From an uncultured Lachnospiraceae bacterium (GTDB lineage: Bacteria > Bacillota > Clostridia > Lachnospirales > Lachnospiraceae), in the NCBI GenBank assembly GCA_910586125.1, contig CAJUHP010000010.1:28134-92133 (forward strand): 64,000 nucleotides of DNA, written 5' to 3'. The notes beneath the pieces are model-generated. The model was not told where the DNA came from and made no database searches. It worked only from the letters and a program-made list of their open reading frames with translations. Shown piece by piece: positions 15,863-23,588 of this stretch (position 1 is its first letter; each line of letters starts with the position of its first letter). Position numbers and translations under genes: made by a program.

Positions 15863-17130
15863 AAATAGTCCCGGATCACCCGGCAGGTTTCGGCAATGTC
15901 TTCCTGCGTGTGCGCATCCGATATGAACATGGCTTCAAACTGGGCCGGCGCCGTATAGATTCCATGGTCAAGAAGGTATCCGAAATAGTCCGCATAGCGC
16001 GCCGTGTCCGAGGAGAGAGCACTCTCGTAATCCTTTACCGGGCAGGAGGTAAAGAAGACGCTCAAGAGGGAGCCGATCTGGTTGACACACACCGGCTCGT
16101 TCGCAGCTTCCCGAACCGTTTGGGCGATCTGGACCGCTTTTTTCTCGAGCCGCTGATAGATAGCCGGGTCTTCTTTTAACAGGCGCAGCGTCTCGATGCC
16201 GGCGGCGGTGGCGATAGGGTTGCCGGACAGCGTTCCGGCCTGATATACCGGACCGTCGGGAGAGATCTGGCGCATAATCTCCCTGCGGCCGCCGTAGGCG
16301 CCCATGGGCATACCGCCTCCTACGATTTTTCCCAGAGTGGTCAGATCGGGAAAGACCTGATAATATTCCTGCGCGCCGCCAAGCCCCAGCCTAAATCCGG
16401 TGATCACCTCGTCAAAGATCAAGAGCGCATGGAAACGTTCTGTAATCCGGCGCAGAAAAGGGAGGAAATCCGCATCCGGCAGGACGACACCCATGTTGGC
16501 GGCCACCGGCTCCACGATGACAGCGGCGATCCCGTCCGGATCGGCGGCAAAAAGCCGCTCGACCGATTCTTTGTCGTTGTACGAAGCCAGCAGGGTACTC
16601 TGGGTATAACCGGCGGGAACGCCCGCGCTGTCCGGCACGGCAGTCGTCAGAGCCGCGGAGCCGGCCTTTACCAATAGACCGTCGGAGTGCCCGTGATAGC
16701 AGCCCCGGAATTTGATGATCTTATCCCGCCCGGTATAGCCTCTAGCCGCGCGGATGGCGCTCATGACGGCCTCGGTGCCGGAGCTGACGAGGCGGCTCAT
16801 CTCCATGGAAGGAATCCGTTCGCAGATCAATTCGGCCAGAACGACTTCGTTCTCTGTGGGCGCGCCGTAGGTCAGTCCGCGGGCGCAGGCTTTCTGGACT
16901 TCTTCGATGACCCGGGGATGCGCGTGACCTAGAATGCCGGGTCCCCAGGAGCAGACATAGTCGATCATCTCGTTGCCGTCCACGTCCGTGATCCGGCTGC
17001 CTTTTGCCGAGGCGATAAAACGCGGGGTGCGCCCGACTGCGCCGAATGCGCGGACCGGGCTGTTCACGCCGCCGGGAATCTTTTTTTTGGCGGCTTCAAA
17101 AAGTTCCTGAGAGCGGGTATCCATATCCAA
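15856..17130 (-). CDS. hemL: Glutamate-1-semialdehyde 2,1-aminomutase
   Basis: PLP enzyme converting glutamate-1-semialdehyde to 5-aminolevulinate, second step of the C5 route. Signatures are IPGGVNSPVRAFGAVG near the start, VCSWGPGILGHAHP, CYHGHSDGLLVKAGS, the Asp that holds the pyridine nitrogen in LIFDEVITGFR, and the PLP lysine in LGKIVGGGMPMGAYGG. The length of 424 residues is normal. It begins 9 bases after hemB, as part of an upstream unit sirC-hemB-hemL. This half of the pathway is split from hemA and the fusion by the sulfite reductase genes and the LysR gene. Confidence 0.96.
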   Translation of the reverse strand: MDMDTRSQELFEAAKKKIPGGVNSPVRAFGAVGRTPRFIASAKGSRITDVDGNEMIDYVCSWGPGILGHAHPRVIEEVQKACARGLTYGAPTENEVVLAELICERIPSMEMSRLVSSGTEAVMSAIRAARGYTGRDKIIKFRGCYHGHSDGLLVKAGSAALTTAVPDSAGVPAGYTQSTLLASYNDKESVERLFAADPDGIAAVIVEPVAANMGVVLPDADFLPFLRRITERFHALLIFDEVITGFRLGLGGAQEYYQVFPDLTTLGKIVGGGMPMGAYGGRREIMRQISPDGPVYQAGTLSGNPIATAAGIETLRLLKEDPAIYQRLEKKAVQIAQTVREAANEPVCVNQIGSLLSVFFTSCPVKDYESALSSDTARYADYFGYLLDHGIYTAPAQFEAMFISDAHTQEDIAETCRVIRDYFH

Positions 17131-17139
17131 TTCTCCTCC

Positions 17140-18114
17140 TTAAGAAAGTGATGAAAGCCAGGCGGCGGCGTCCAGCGCGTGGTAAGTGATAATCATCTTG
17201 GCGCCGGCCCGTTTCAATCCGGTCAGAATCTCCAGAACAATTTTTTTCTCGTCGATAAAGCCTGCGGCCGCGGCGGCTTTCACCATGGCATATTCGCCGC
17301 TGACATTGTAGGCGACGATGGGAATATTGCAATGGACGGAGATATCCCGAATGATATCCATGTAGGCCATAGCCGGTTTGGCGATGATCAGATCGGCCCC
17401 CTCCCGGATGTCTTCCTCCACCTCGCGCAGCGCTTCCCGGCCGTTGGCAGGGTCCATCTGGTAGGTTTTGCGGTCTCCAAAGCCAGGAGCAGAGTGAGCG
17501 GCCTCCCGGAAAGGACCGTAGAAGGAGGAAGAAAATTTGGCGCTGTAGGCCATGATGGGCGTGTAGAGGAATCCCTCGGCGTCGAGCGCCTGACGGATGG
17601 CCTGAATGCGCAGATCCATCATATCGCTGGGGGCGACGAGATCCGCGCCGGCCCTGGCGTAGCTGACAGCCGTTTTTGCCAGAAGGGGAAGGGTCTCGTC
17701 GTTGAGAATTACGCCGTCCTGCACCAAGCCGCAGTGGCCGTGGGAGGTGTACTCGCAGAGGCAGACATCCGCAATCAGAAGCAGATGCGCATAACGGGGG
17801 TCAGATTTCAGAAAGCGAAGCGCTTTCTGGACGATGCCGTCGTCGTCCCAGGCGCCGCTTCCGGTCTCGTCCTTGTGGGACGGGATTCCGAACAGCAGAA
17901 CGCTGCGGATGCCGGCGCGCACGACGCGATCCATCTCTCTGGGCAGACAATCCAGTGAATACTGGCAGATGCCGGGCATGGAGTCCACCGGGAGGCAGAT
18001 ATTTTCTCCCTCTATAACAAAAACGGGGTAAATCAGTTCATCAATGCGGACATGGTTTTCTCTGACCATGTCCCGAAGAGCCGCGTTCATGCGCAGCCGT
18101 CTGGTACGGTCCAT
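17140..18114 (-). CDS. hemB: Porphobilinogen synthase (5-aminolevulinate dehydratase)
   Basis: Condenses two 5-aminolevulinates to porphobilinogen. The start RTRRLRMNAALRDMVRENHV is typical. The zinc site is visible as ADVCLCEYTSHGHCG (three Cys, so a Zn-type enzyme), and the active-site lysines lie in TPIMAYSAKFSSSFYGPFRE and the later IVAYNVSGEYAM/KPAMAYMDIIRD segments. The length of 324 residues is as expected. It lies between the precorrin-2 dehydrogenase gene, 81 bases upstream, and hemL, 9 bases downstream, on one transcript. Confidence 0.96.
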   Translation of the reverse strand: MDRTRRLRMNAALRDMVRENHVRIDELIYPVFVIEGENICLPVDSMPGICQYSLDCLPREMDRVVRAGIRSVLLFGIPSHKDETGSGAWDDDGIVQKALRFLKSDPRYAHLLLIADVCLCEYTSHGHCGLVQDGVILNDETLPLLAKTAVSYARAGADLVAPSDMMDLRIQAIRQALDAEGFLYTPIMAYSAKFSSSFYGPFREAAHSAPGFGDRKTYQMDPANGREALREVEEDIREGADLIIAKPAMAYMDIIRDISVHCNIPIVAYNVSGEYAMVKAAAAAGFIDEKKIVLEILTGLKRAGAKMIITYHALDAAAWLSSLS

Positions 18115-18195
18115 TTCATCCTCCTGTCTGCCGCGTGGCGGCGTGTATGGTCGTTGGTTTTTGAATCCTGGCGGATGACCGCCGGGCCAATGGTT

Positions 18196-18813
18196 CTATT
18201 TTTCTGATATTTGGGGAAAAATCCGGGCGATTTCCTCCTCGCTGGGGATATCTTCCCGGCGAAGCCCGCACGAAAGAAGGGCGCGGTAGATGCGTTTGCG
18301 TTCTTCCTCCGTCGTGGTATGGCGGCGTACCTGCGGCCGCAGGCTTCCCAGAAAGGCGGACAGCCGGCCGATCAGGGGCGTCAGCACAGGCCGCATCTGG
18401 TCTTTTAAATACTGAACAACCGCAGGGCTTTGCCCTCCGCTGGAAAAGGCGGCGACGACTTCTCCCTCCTTCAGATAGGCGGGGAAGATGAAATCGCAGT
18501 CGGCGGGCTGATCGACGGCGTTGACGGAAATGCCGCGCAGCCGGCAGTCCACGGCGATTTGGTGATTGAGGGCGGCATCGTCCGTGGCGGCTACCACAAG
18601 CGTTTTTCCGTCCAGATCCTGGGGAGAGTACTCCTGTCGGCGGCAGACAATGCCGGGAACGGCGAGGATCTCCGGAAGAATCTGCGGGGCAGTCAGGTAC
18701 AGGCTGGCCCCGAAGTCCTGCAGCACCTGAATCTTGCGCAGAGCGATGCGGCCGCCGCCGATAATCAGACAAGGTTTGTCCTGCAGGTCGATGAAAAGAG
18801 GAAAATAGGACAT
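18196..18813 (-). CDS. Precorrin-2 dehydrogenase (SirC/Met8-type), possible sirohydrochlorin ferrochelatase
   Basis: A 205-residue protein with an N-terminal NAD site (CLIIGGGRIALRKIQVLQDF) and the CysG-N/Met8 core NAVDQPADCDFIFPAYL followed by AFSSGGQSPAVVQYLKDQ. The Asp in VDQP aligns with the residue essential in CysG and Met8p. It oxidises precorrin-2 to sirohydrochlorin. Whether it also inserts iron, as CysG and Met8 do, or only dehydrogenates, as Bacillus SirC does, cannot be told. No separate SirB chelatase is in the window, which makes the bifunctional option attractive. The ATG at 18813 has AAGGAG upstream; a longer frame to 19005 overlaps the divergent AraC promoter and is unlikely. 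It is the first gene of the hemB-hemL transcript. Confidence 0.88.
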   Translation of the reverse strand: MSYFPLFIDLQDKPCLIIGGGRIALRKIQVLQDFGASLYLTAPQILPEILAVPGIVCRRQEYSPQDLDGKTLVVAATDDAALNHQIAVDCRLRGISVNAVDQPADCDFIFPAYLKEGEVVAAFSSGGQSPAVVQYLKDQMRPVLTPLIGRLSAFLGSLRPQVRRHTTTEEERKRIYRALLSCGLRREDIPSEEEIARIFPQISEK

Positions 18814-18868
18814 GGCGCTCCTTTCCGGGAGGCCGTTTGTCCGAGTGCGGACGCTCCCTTTTGGCCAT

Positions 18869-18897
18869 ATTGTAACATGGGGAGAGGGAATGTACAA
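18869..18897 (-). promoter_or_regulatory. Promoter of the sirC-hemB-hemL unit
   Basis: On the minus strand TTGTAC and TACAAT are 17 bases apart, about 56 bases before the SirC-type ATG. It lies back to back with the AraC gene's promoter region (a TATACT box at 18945-18950 on the plus strand with no good -35). Confidence 0.6.
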
Positions 18898-18985
18898 GGG
18901 CGAAAGAGCGCACTTTCCGTCAAGAAAATCTGCTCCGCCTGGGCTATACTGTAACCGACAAGCAAACCTTACGGGAGGTATCCGC

Positions 18986-20557
18986 ATGGACAACGACAAT
19001 CCCATCTTTCGCTCACTTGCCCTGATTGAGGAAAAAATTCATGAAAAGCTGACGGTGGAAAACCTGGCCGACAGCATTCATTTTTCCAAATATCATTATC
19101 AGCGCGTATTCCGGGAGGCTGTGGGCGAGAGCGTCATGCAGTATGTAACGAGGCGCAGGCTCTCCTTAGCGGCCAGGGAGCTGGCCGGGGGGAATTCCAG
19201 CGTTCTTGAGATCGCCTTAAAGTACGGCTACGATTCTCATGAAGGCTTTACCCGGAGCTTTCGCGCGTACACCGGCGTCACGCCGGCGGAATACAGAAAA
19301 TACTGCCACGCCCTAAATATTACGGAGCGAAACGCATGGAAAGCAGAATGTCCGTATCCGCGCACCAAACCTTCCCTCTCATTCAGAAAGGAGAAATGTG
19401 CAATGTTATATTCAAATGCTGCCAATGAAATCATCCGAGAGCTGAACGCGCTGGTAGTGCAGGCCAAGGAAACGGCCGCCTACACAGAAAAACAGGCGTC
19501 GCAGCAGGGGAGTGCCGCGTACCAAAAATTTTGGGATTTTATCATTTCCCGAACAAACGCCATGGCGGACGATCTTTCTGGTACCCTGGACCGCATCCTT
19601 TCCATCAGCCAGCATCCCGATGAAATATCGGCGCGCTTTATGATTGTCAAGACCATTGACGACGCGGTCTTCTGGTGCAGCCTCACCGCCTTCCAGACCG
19701 GACTGACCGTTTCGCGCGCAAAGCCGAAAGACAGAGAGGCCTTCCAGCCGATCTGTGACCGGTATGACAAGCTGGCGGCGGACGCCAGAATCCGGGCGGG
19801 TAAGATCGTGACATTTTTTAATGAATTGTCCGAGCTGATCTTTCGGGACATAAGAGAAAATGCACGGCAGAGGATCCAGGAGGCGGTCAGAAAAGGGAAG
19901 GAGATCTCCGCGGTGCTGAATACCGGCTTGGGTCAGCCTTATTTGTATATTGTACAGGAGATCGCAGCCGTTACAGACGAACTTTCCTCCGTTCCTCTGG
20001 AGGAGATCACGGTCTGTCTTCTGGAAGACTGCCTGTTCCGTCTGGAGATCATCGACTTTGCCGCCGCCGTTGATTTTCTGCGCGATCCCCATCCGGAAAC
20101 GCTTCCGAGCGGGATTCATGAATGGAAAGAACAGCTTCAGGAGACAGCGGAATTTTTCCAGGGCCTGTCGGCGGATATCCGGCAGACGGTTTTTTCGCCG
20201 GATAAGACCGCGGTTCTGGAAAATACGCAGGAAACCCGATACCGCAATATGGCGTTTCAGAGCAATATTTTGCTGTTTTATTTGAAAGGGGAGAGGGAAA
20301 AGCTTGACGCTGCCCGTCTGCTTGGGGAAGAGCAGAAAGCGGCTTTTGACGCCATCGCTGCCGCCTTTGACCGGCTGATTGAGCTGGCATACCGTGCGGC
20401 TGGCGAGGAGGATGCCGGTCGGCTGCAAAAACAGCTTCAAGCTCTCTATGCCGAGATGACCGCACAGGCAAAAGCCCTGGGCGAATGCGGCGGTCCAATC
20501 CAGTATATCGCAGAGGAAGTGAAGGCATTGGAGCAGGCGGTCTTTTCGGTTTCCTAA
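18986..20557 (+). CDS. AraC family regulator with N-terminal DNA-binding domain and long helical C-terminus
   Basis: Residues 8-105 are an AraC-type double helix-turn-helix: LTVENLADSIHFSKYHYQRV, then LEIALKYGYDSHEGFTRSFR and AYTGVTPAEYRKY. This is the reverse of the usual order, in which the DNA-binding domain is C-terminal. The remaining 400 residues are almost entirely helical and charged, with no recognised ligand fold; the two parts join around residue 135 (MLYSNAANEIIRELNALVVQ). The ATG at 18986 has GGGAGG 7 bases upstream. It is divergent from the siroheme genes but nothing shows it controls them. Similar N-terminal-HTH AraC proteins occur in Clostridia. The C-terminal part is unassigned. 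Confidence 0.85.
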   Translation: MDNDNPIFRSLALIEEKIHEKLTVENLADSIHFSKYHYQRVFREAVGESVMQYVTRRRLSLAARELAGGNSSVLEIALKYGYDSHEGFTRSFRAYTGVTPAEYRKYCHALNITERNAWKAECPYPRTKPSLSFRKEKCAMLYSNAANEIIRELNALVVQAKETAAYTEKQASQQGSAAYQKFWDFIISRTNAMADDLSGTLDRILSISQHPDEISARFMIVKTIDDAVFWCSLTAFQTGLTVSRAKPKDREAFQPICDRYDKLAADARIRAGKIVTFFNELSELIFRDIRENARQRIQEAVRKGKEISAVLNTGLGQPYLYIVQEIAAVTDELSSVPLEEITVCLLEDCLFRLEIIDFAAAVDFLRDPHPETLPSGIHEWKEQLQETAEFFQGLSADIRQTVFSPDKTAVLENTQETRYRNMAFQSNILLFYLKGEREKLDAARLLGEEQKAAFDAIAAAFDRLIELAYRAAGEEDAGRLQKQLQALYAEMTAQAKALGECGGPIQYIAEEVKALEQAVFSVS

Positions 20558-20775
20558 ATTTCAGGTTAAAAAGCGGCAAAGAAGCCGGACAATGCAACAG
20601 TCATATTTAAGCCTGAGAGCGGCGGGAACATAGGAACGGTTTGATGTTCAGGAAACTATTGAATATCATGCGGGGGTATCGCAAAATCATCCAATTAGGT
20701 GATGGAGAGATGCCCTCGTTCTATTTTGCTTAACAGGAACTTGAAAATTTTGTTTAAAATTAGGGAGGATAGCTA

Positions 20776-20804
20776 TTTACAAAAATACAAATACGTGATA
20801 TAAT
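20776..20804 (+). promoter_or_regulatory. Strong promoter of a leader unit with no adjacent gene
   Basis: TTTACA and TATAAT are exactly 17 bases apart, among the closest matches to the vegetative consensus in the window. It sits in a gene-poor kilobase (20558-21564), and the first complete gene in its direction starts 760 bases away, past a terminator. Confidence 0.7.
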
Positions 20805-20837
20805 CAGAAGGCTAAAACACAAAGAGGACTTGAAAAA

Positions 20838-20870
20838 ATGGTTCAGAGCAAGAGATTCATGACAGTCTGA
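20838..20870 (+). CDS. Ten-codon putative leader peptide
   Basis: ATG at 20838 opens a 10-residue frame, MVQSKRFMTV, ending in TGA. AGAGGA lies 9 bases upstream, a good ribosome site. It begins about 30 bases after the predicted transcript start and is followed by a terminator-like stem, so ribosome position could decide whether the stem forms. This is inferred from layout only; short frames with a chance ribosome site occur. Confidence 0.35.
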   Translation: MVQSKRFMTV

Positions 20871-20917
20871 CAGATAGAGCGCACGGGTCTGGCTATTTTT
20901 GTTACAAAATAATAGAA

Positions 20918-20975
20918 GACATATCTTCCGCATTTTTGTTGTAAGGGGGGAAGATATGCCTTTTTGTCTTTTCTT
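20918..20975 (+). terminator. Terminator/attenuator stem-loop
   Basis: A 10-base-pair stem CATATCTTCC/GGAAGATATG (20920-20929 with 20949-20958) is followed by CCTTTTTGTCTTTTC. The stem is perfect and the T-rich tail is good for the plus strand. Confidence 0.65.
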
Positions 20976-21258
20976 GAAAAAGTTTGTTTTATTTGTGCTC
21001 TTTCCAGCAAAAGTACAAATGCAGGAAGATTTTTGTTAGATCGTCTTTTTATTTATAGCAGTGCTTGTGGTGCGAGTGGCACGGACACGGCGTTGCTGCG
21101 CGATGCAAACCAAACCGATCAATTCAAGATAGAACATGGTATCTCTGAGTTGCGCCAAGTATATGCAGCACCCTTATTTGGATAGATTTGTGAAAAAGTT
21201 TGAGTGGCAACCAGTGATTGATATAAAAACACCAGAGGTCAATGCAAAAGAATAAAAA

Positions 21259-21571
21259 GATACCGCTTTTTATGAAGAGGAGGAGGATCACACCCAGTTG
21301 CAGCAAGAGGATATCTTGACAAACAAGATGAATGACTCGCTGGAACCCCAGATTTCAGAGAATATTACAGCCAAAAGGAGACATTTTCACCGGCAAGATA
21401 ATCAGCGCTGAAGCGTTGGTCTGCGAGAAAAACGCGGACATAGGCCAGGGATATTTATTTTCTAAGCCAGTTGCGGTGACAGGTTTTGAACAACTGTTGT
21501 TTAACGATTCATTATTGCAAAAAATCAAATTAAAATATTTGCGGATGTATGGAGGAAAAATATCGTGTTAA
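21259..21571 (+). pseudogene. Remnant of an EAL-domain c-di-GMP phosphodiesterase
   Basis: One frame reads ILTNKMNDSLE, the usual linker before an EAL domain. After a shift into the next frame it continues RFQRILQPKGDIFTGK, then IISAEALVCEKN, which matches the start of an EAL domain (QPK, TGK, EAL). It then jumps directly to DIGQGYLFSKPVAVTGFEQL, which matches the very end of that domain (GYxFSKP). The roughly 200 residues between are missing. So the gene has at least one frameshift and a large internal deletion, and cannot make an active enzyme. The kilobase upstream (20976-21258) shows only short broken frames, perhaps further decay of the same gene. Confidence 0.7.
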
Positions 21572-23352
21572 AAAACATGAACGTGAAAAAATGTTTGTTG
21601 CTTGGCTATGGTATCACCATCGGGGTTTCCCTGTTTTTGATCGTTACCAGCCTATTTATGATGTCCAATATTAAAAGCAAGTACGATGTGCTGCTGAATA
21701 AGGAGGCCCAGGCAAGCCAAGATATTTTATACTGCCGGGTCAACTCCCTGCTGACTGGACGAAATATCCGTGATTGTTATCTTACTCCAGGTTCTGAAGC
21801 GAACGAAGGGCTGCTTCAAGCGGCGGAAAAAGCACAGGATGATCTCTTTGCCAATATGGAATTGCTGAAGGAGCATTTTCCCTCTCAGTTGGATCGCAGC
21901 AAATTGGATGAGTATATTGCGGTAACAACCAATTGGGCCGATACAAATCCACAGCTTATTGAGTGGTATCGCCAGTATGTCAAAACAGGAGACGAATCAT
22001 ATATCCAGAAGGGGATCCAGTTTATCTATGAAACGGATACGCCCGACCAGGAGAACATGGCCGCCGCAGCAACGGCCTTGGACAATTATTTGGTTCAGGC
22101 AACGGCTGACGAGCGGGAGCGTATTGAATTTGAGGTTATGGTCATCATCGGTATTGTTGCTGCCGCCACAGTTCTCGCCACCATTGCAGTCATTGCGCTG
22201 GGATTTGTGATTATTAAGACAATTACCATTCCGGTTGGTCAAGTTCAAAGTGCTCTGGTCGGATTTTCACAGGGCAATCTGGACATTTCCGTTGACTACC
22301 AGAGCAAGAGCGAACTGGGTGTGATGTGCGATGCCCTGCGCAGCAGCCAGGCAACTCTCTCCGGCGTCATTCAGGACGAAGCATATCTGCTCAAAGAGAT
22401 GGCAGAGGGAAATTTTGATGTACATAGCAAGGACACCTCTTTGTATGTCGGCGCGCTGGAAACCATCATCCAATCGATCAGAGACATCAATCATCAGCTC
22501 AGTGATGCGCTCTTAAGAATCGCGCAAGGTACAGACCAAGTTTCCGCTGGTGCGGATCAAGTGTCGACAGGCGCACAGTCGTTGGCTCAGGGCGCGACCG
22601 AGCAGGCCAGCACGCTGGAGGAATTGACGGCAACGATTACAGAAATTTCCGAAGCATCACAGAAGACGGATCTTGCTGCCAAAGAAGCAAAAACCAGTGT
22701 GCAGGCAGCAGGCGAGCAGGTAGAAAAGATGAATCAGCAGGTAGATGTTTTGAACCAGGCAATGAACAAGATTGCGCTTTCTTCTCAGGAAATGGGCAAG
22801 ATCATTCGGACGATCGAGGATATTGCGTTCCAGACGAATATCTTGGCTCTGAACGCCGCCGTGGAAGCTGCCCGCGCTGGCAGCGCTGGAAAGGGCTTTG
22901 CCGTGGTGGCGGATGAGGTGCGCAGCCTGGCAGCGAAATCGGATGCATCGGCCAAAGCAACGAAGGAACTGATTGACAGTGCGATCAGCTCCGTTCAGGA
23001 TGGAAACAATATTGTCGAACAGGTTACACAGGCTTTGATGGAGTGCAAGGGATTAACCAACGAGGTTGTGAATCGCGTGGATGTGGTTACAGATGGCGTG
23101 GAGGTTCAAACCACTTCTATTAAACAAGTGACGGAAAGCATTGATCAGCTTTCTTCTGTGGTGCAGACAAACTCTGCGACAAGTGAAGAGTCTGCGGCGG
23201 CAAGCGAGGAGCTTGCCAGTCAAGCCGCAACGATGAAAAACCTGGTTGGGCATTTTACGCTTCGCCGTATAGATGGCAGTGCCCGCCCGGCAGCACCCGT
23301 TCCTTATGAGAAGGAGGTTGTTGTTAGCAATATGAGCTCAGATAAATACTAA
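21565..23352 (+). CDS. Methyl-accepting chemotaxis protein
   Basis: A 595-residue transmembrane chemoreceptor. The first membrane segment is at about residues 11-32. A four-helix-bundle sensor of about 155 residues is followed by the second segment around 190-215 (VMVIIGIVAAATVLATIAVI), a HAMP domain, and the cytoplasmic signalling coiled coil. The hairpin tip is IEDIAFQTNILALNAAVEAA, almost identical across MCPs, with GKGFAVVADEVRSLA after it. It would relay an unknown signal to CheA/CheW. The GTG at 21565 has GGAGG 9 bases upstream and overlaps the EAL remnant by 7 bases. No che or flagellar genes are in the window. Confidence 0.94.
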   Translation: MLKNMNVKKCLLLGYGITIGVSLFLIVTSLFMMSNIKSKYDVLLNKEAQASQDILYCRVNSLLTGRNIRDCYLTPGSEANEGLLQAAEKAQDDLFANMELLKEHFPSQLDRSKLDEYIAVTTNWADTNPQLIEWYRQYVKTGDESYIQKGIQFIYETDTPDQENMAAAATALDNYLVQATADERERIEFEVMVIIGIVAAATVLATIAVIALGFVIIKTITIPVGQVQSALVGFSQGNLDISVDYQSKSELGVMCDALRSSQATLSGVIQDEAYLLKEMAEGNFDVHSKDTSLYVGALETIIQSIRDINHQLSDALLRIAQGTDQVSAGADQVSTGAQSLAQGATEQASTLEELTATITEISEASQKTDLAAKEAKTSVQAAGEQVEKMNQQVDVLNQAMNKIALSSQEMGKIIRTIEDIAFQTNILALNAAVEAARAGSAGKGFAVVADEVRSLAAKSDASAKATKELIDSAISSVQDGNNIVEQVTQALMECKGLTNEVVNRVDVVTDGVEVQTTSIKQVTESIDQLSSVVQTNSATSEESAAASEELASQAATMKNLVGHFTLRRIDGSARPAAPVPYEKEVVVSNMSSDKY

Positions 23353-23392
23353 AAAGCGTATGGGGGCCACAAAATAACATAACGTACCCGTT

Positions 23393-23433
23393 CAGGGCGC
23401 AGATGACGCGGCAGTCATTTGCGCCCTGATTCT
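23393..23433 (+). terminator. Probable terminator after the chemoreceptor gene
   Basis: A 15-base stem (CAGGGCGCAGATGAC paired with GTCATTTGCGCCCTG, one G-T pair) lies 40 bases after the stop codon. The following ATTCTGT tail is only weakly T-rich. Confidence 0.5.
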
Positions 23434-23533
23434 GTATCAAGATTTTTCAGAAAAGTATATTTTGAGAGGGGCAGCCAGCCCATTTTTGAGAAGACGGAAA
23501 AGGGGAAGTACGTCACAGATAACCGTTTGCCGC

Positions 23534-23562
23534 TTGCCCGTTGTTTTTGCCTGTAGTATACT
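23534..23562 (+). promoter_or_regulatory. Promoter of the GH5 gene
   Basis: TTGCCC and TATACT are 17 bases apart. Transcription would start about 20 bases before the ATG at 23589. Confidence 0.6.
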
Positions 23563-23588
23563 GTAAAGGAAAAGAAGGGGGCAGGAAA

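Larger units (their letters stand above)
20811..20975 (+). ncRNA. Candidate small RNA or attenuator leader
   Basis: The stretch between the 20776 promoter and the terminator ending near 20975 would give a transcript of about 160 nucleotides. It holds a 10-codon leader ORF with a ribosome site and a small hairpin (CTATTTTTG/CAAAATAATAG, 20893-20914) before the final stem-loop. This promoter, short peptide and terminator order resembles attenuators in front of ribosome-drug resistance genes, but no such gene follows. It matches no riboswitch class I know. Confidence 0.4.

Noticed and set aside
18196..19005. Longer version of the precorrin-2 dehydrogenase starting at 19005
   Set aside because: It would run through both divergent promoters and the AraC ribosome site; the ATG at 18813 has a good ribosome site and the family's normal start.
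19412..20440. Open frame of 342 codons on the minus strand
   Set aside because: It is antisense to the C-terminal part of the AraC gene, which has the better start and ribosome site and a clear DNA-binding domain in the same frame.
20964..21185. A 73-codon frame after the orphan terminator
   Set aside because: It starts inside the terminator's T-rich tail, has no ribosome site and no family resemblance; more likely decayed sequence.
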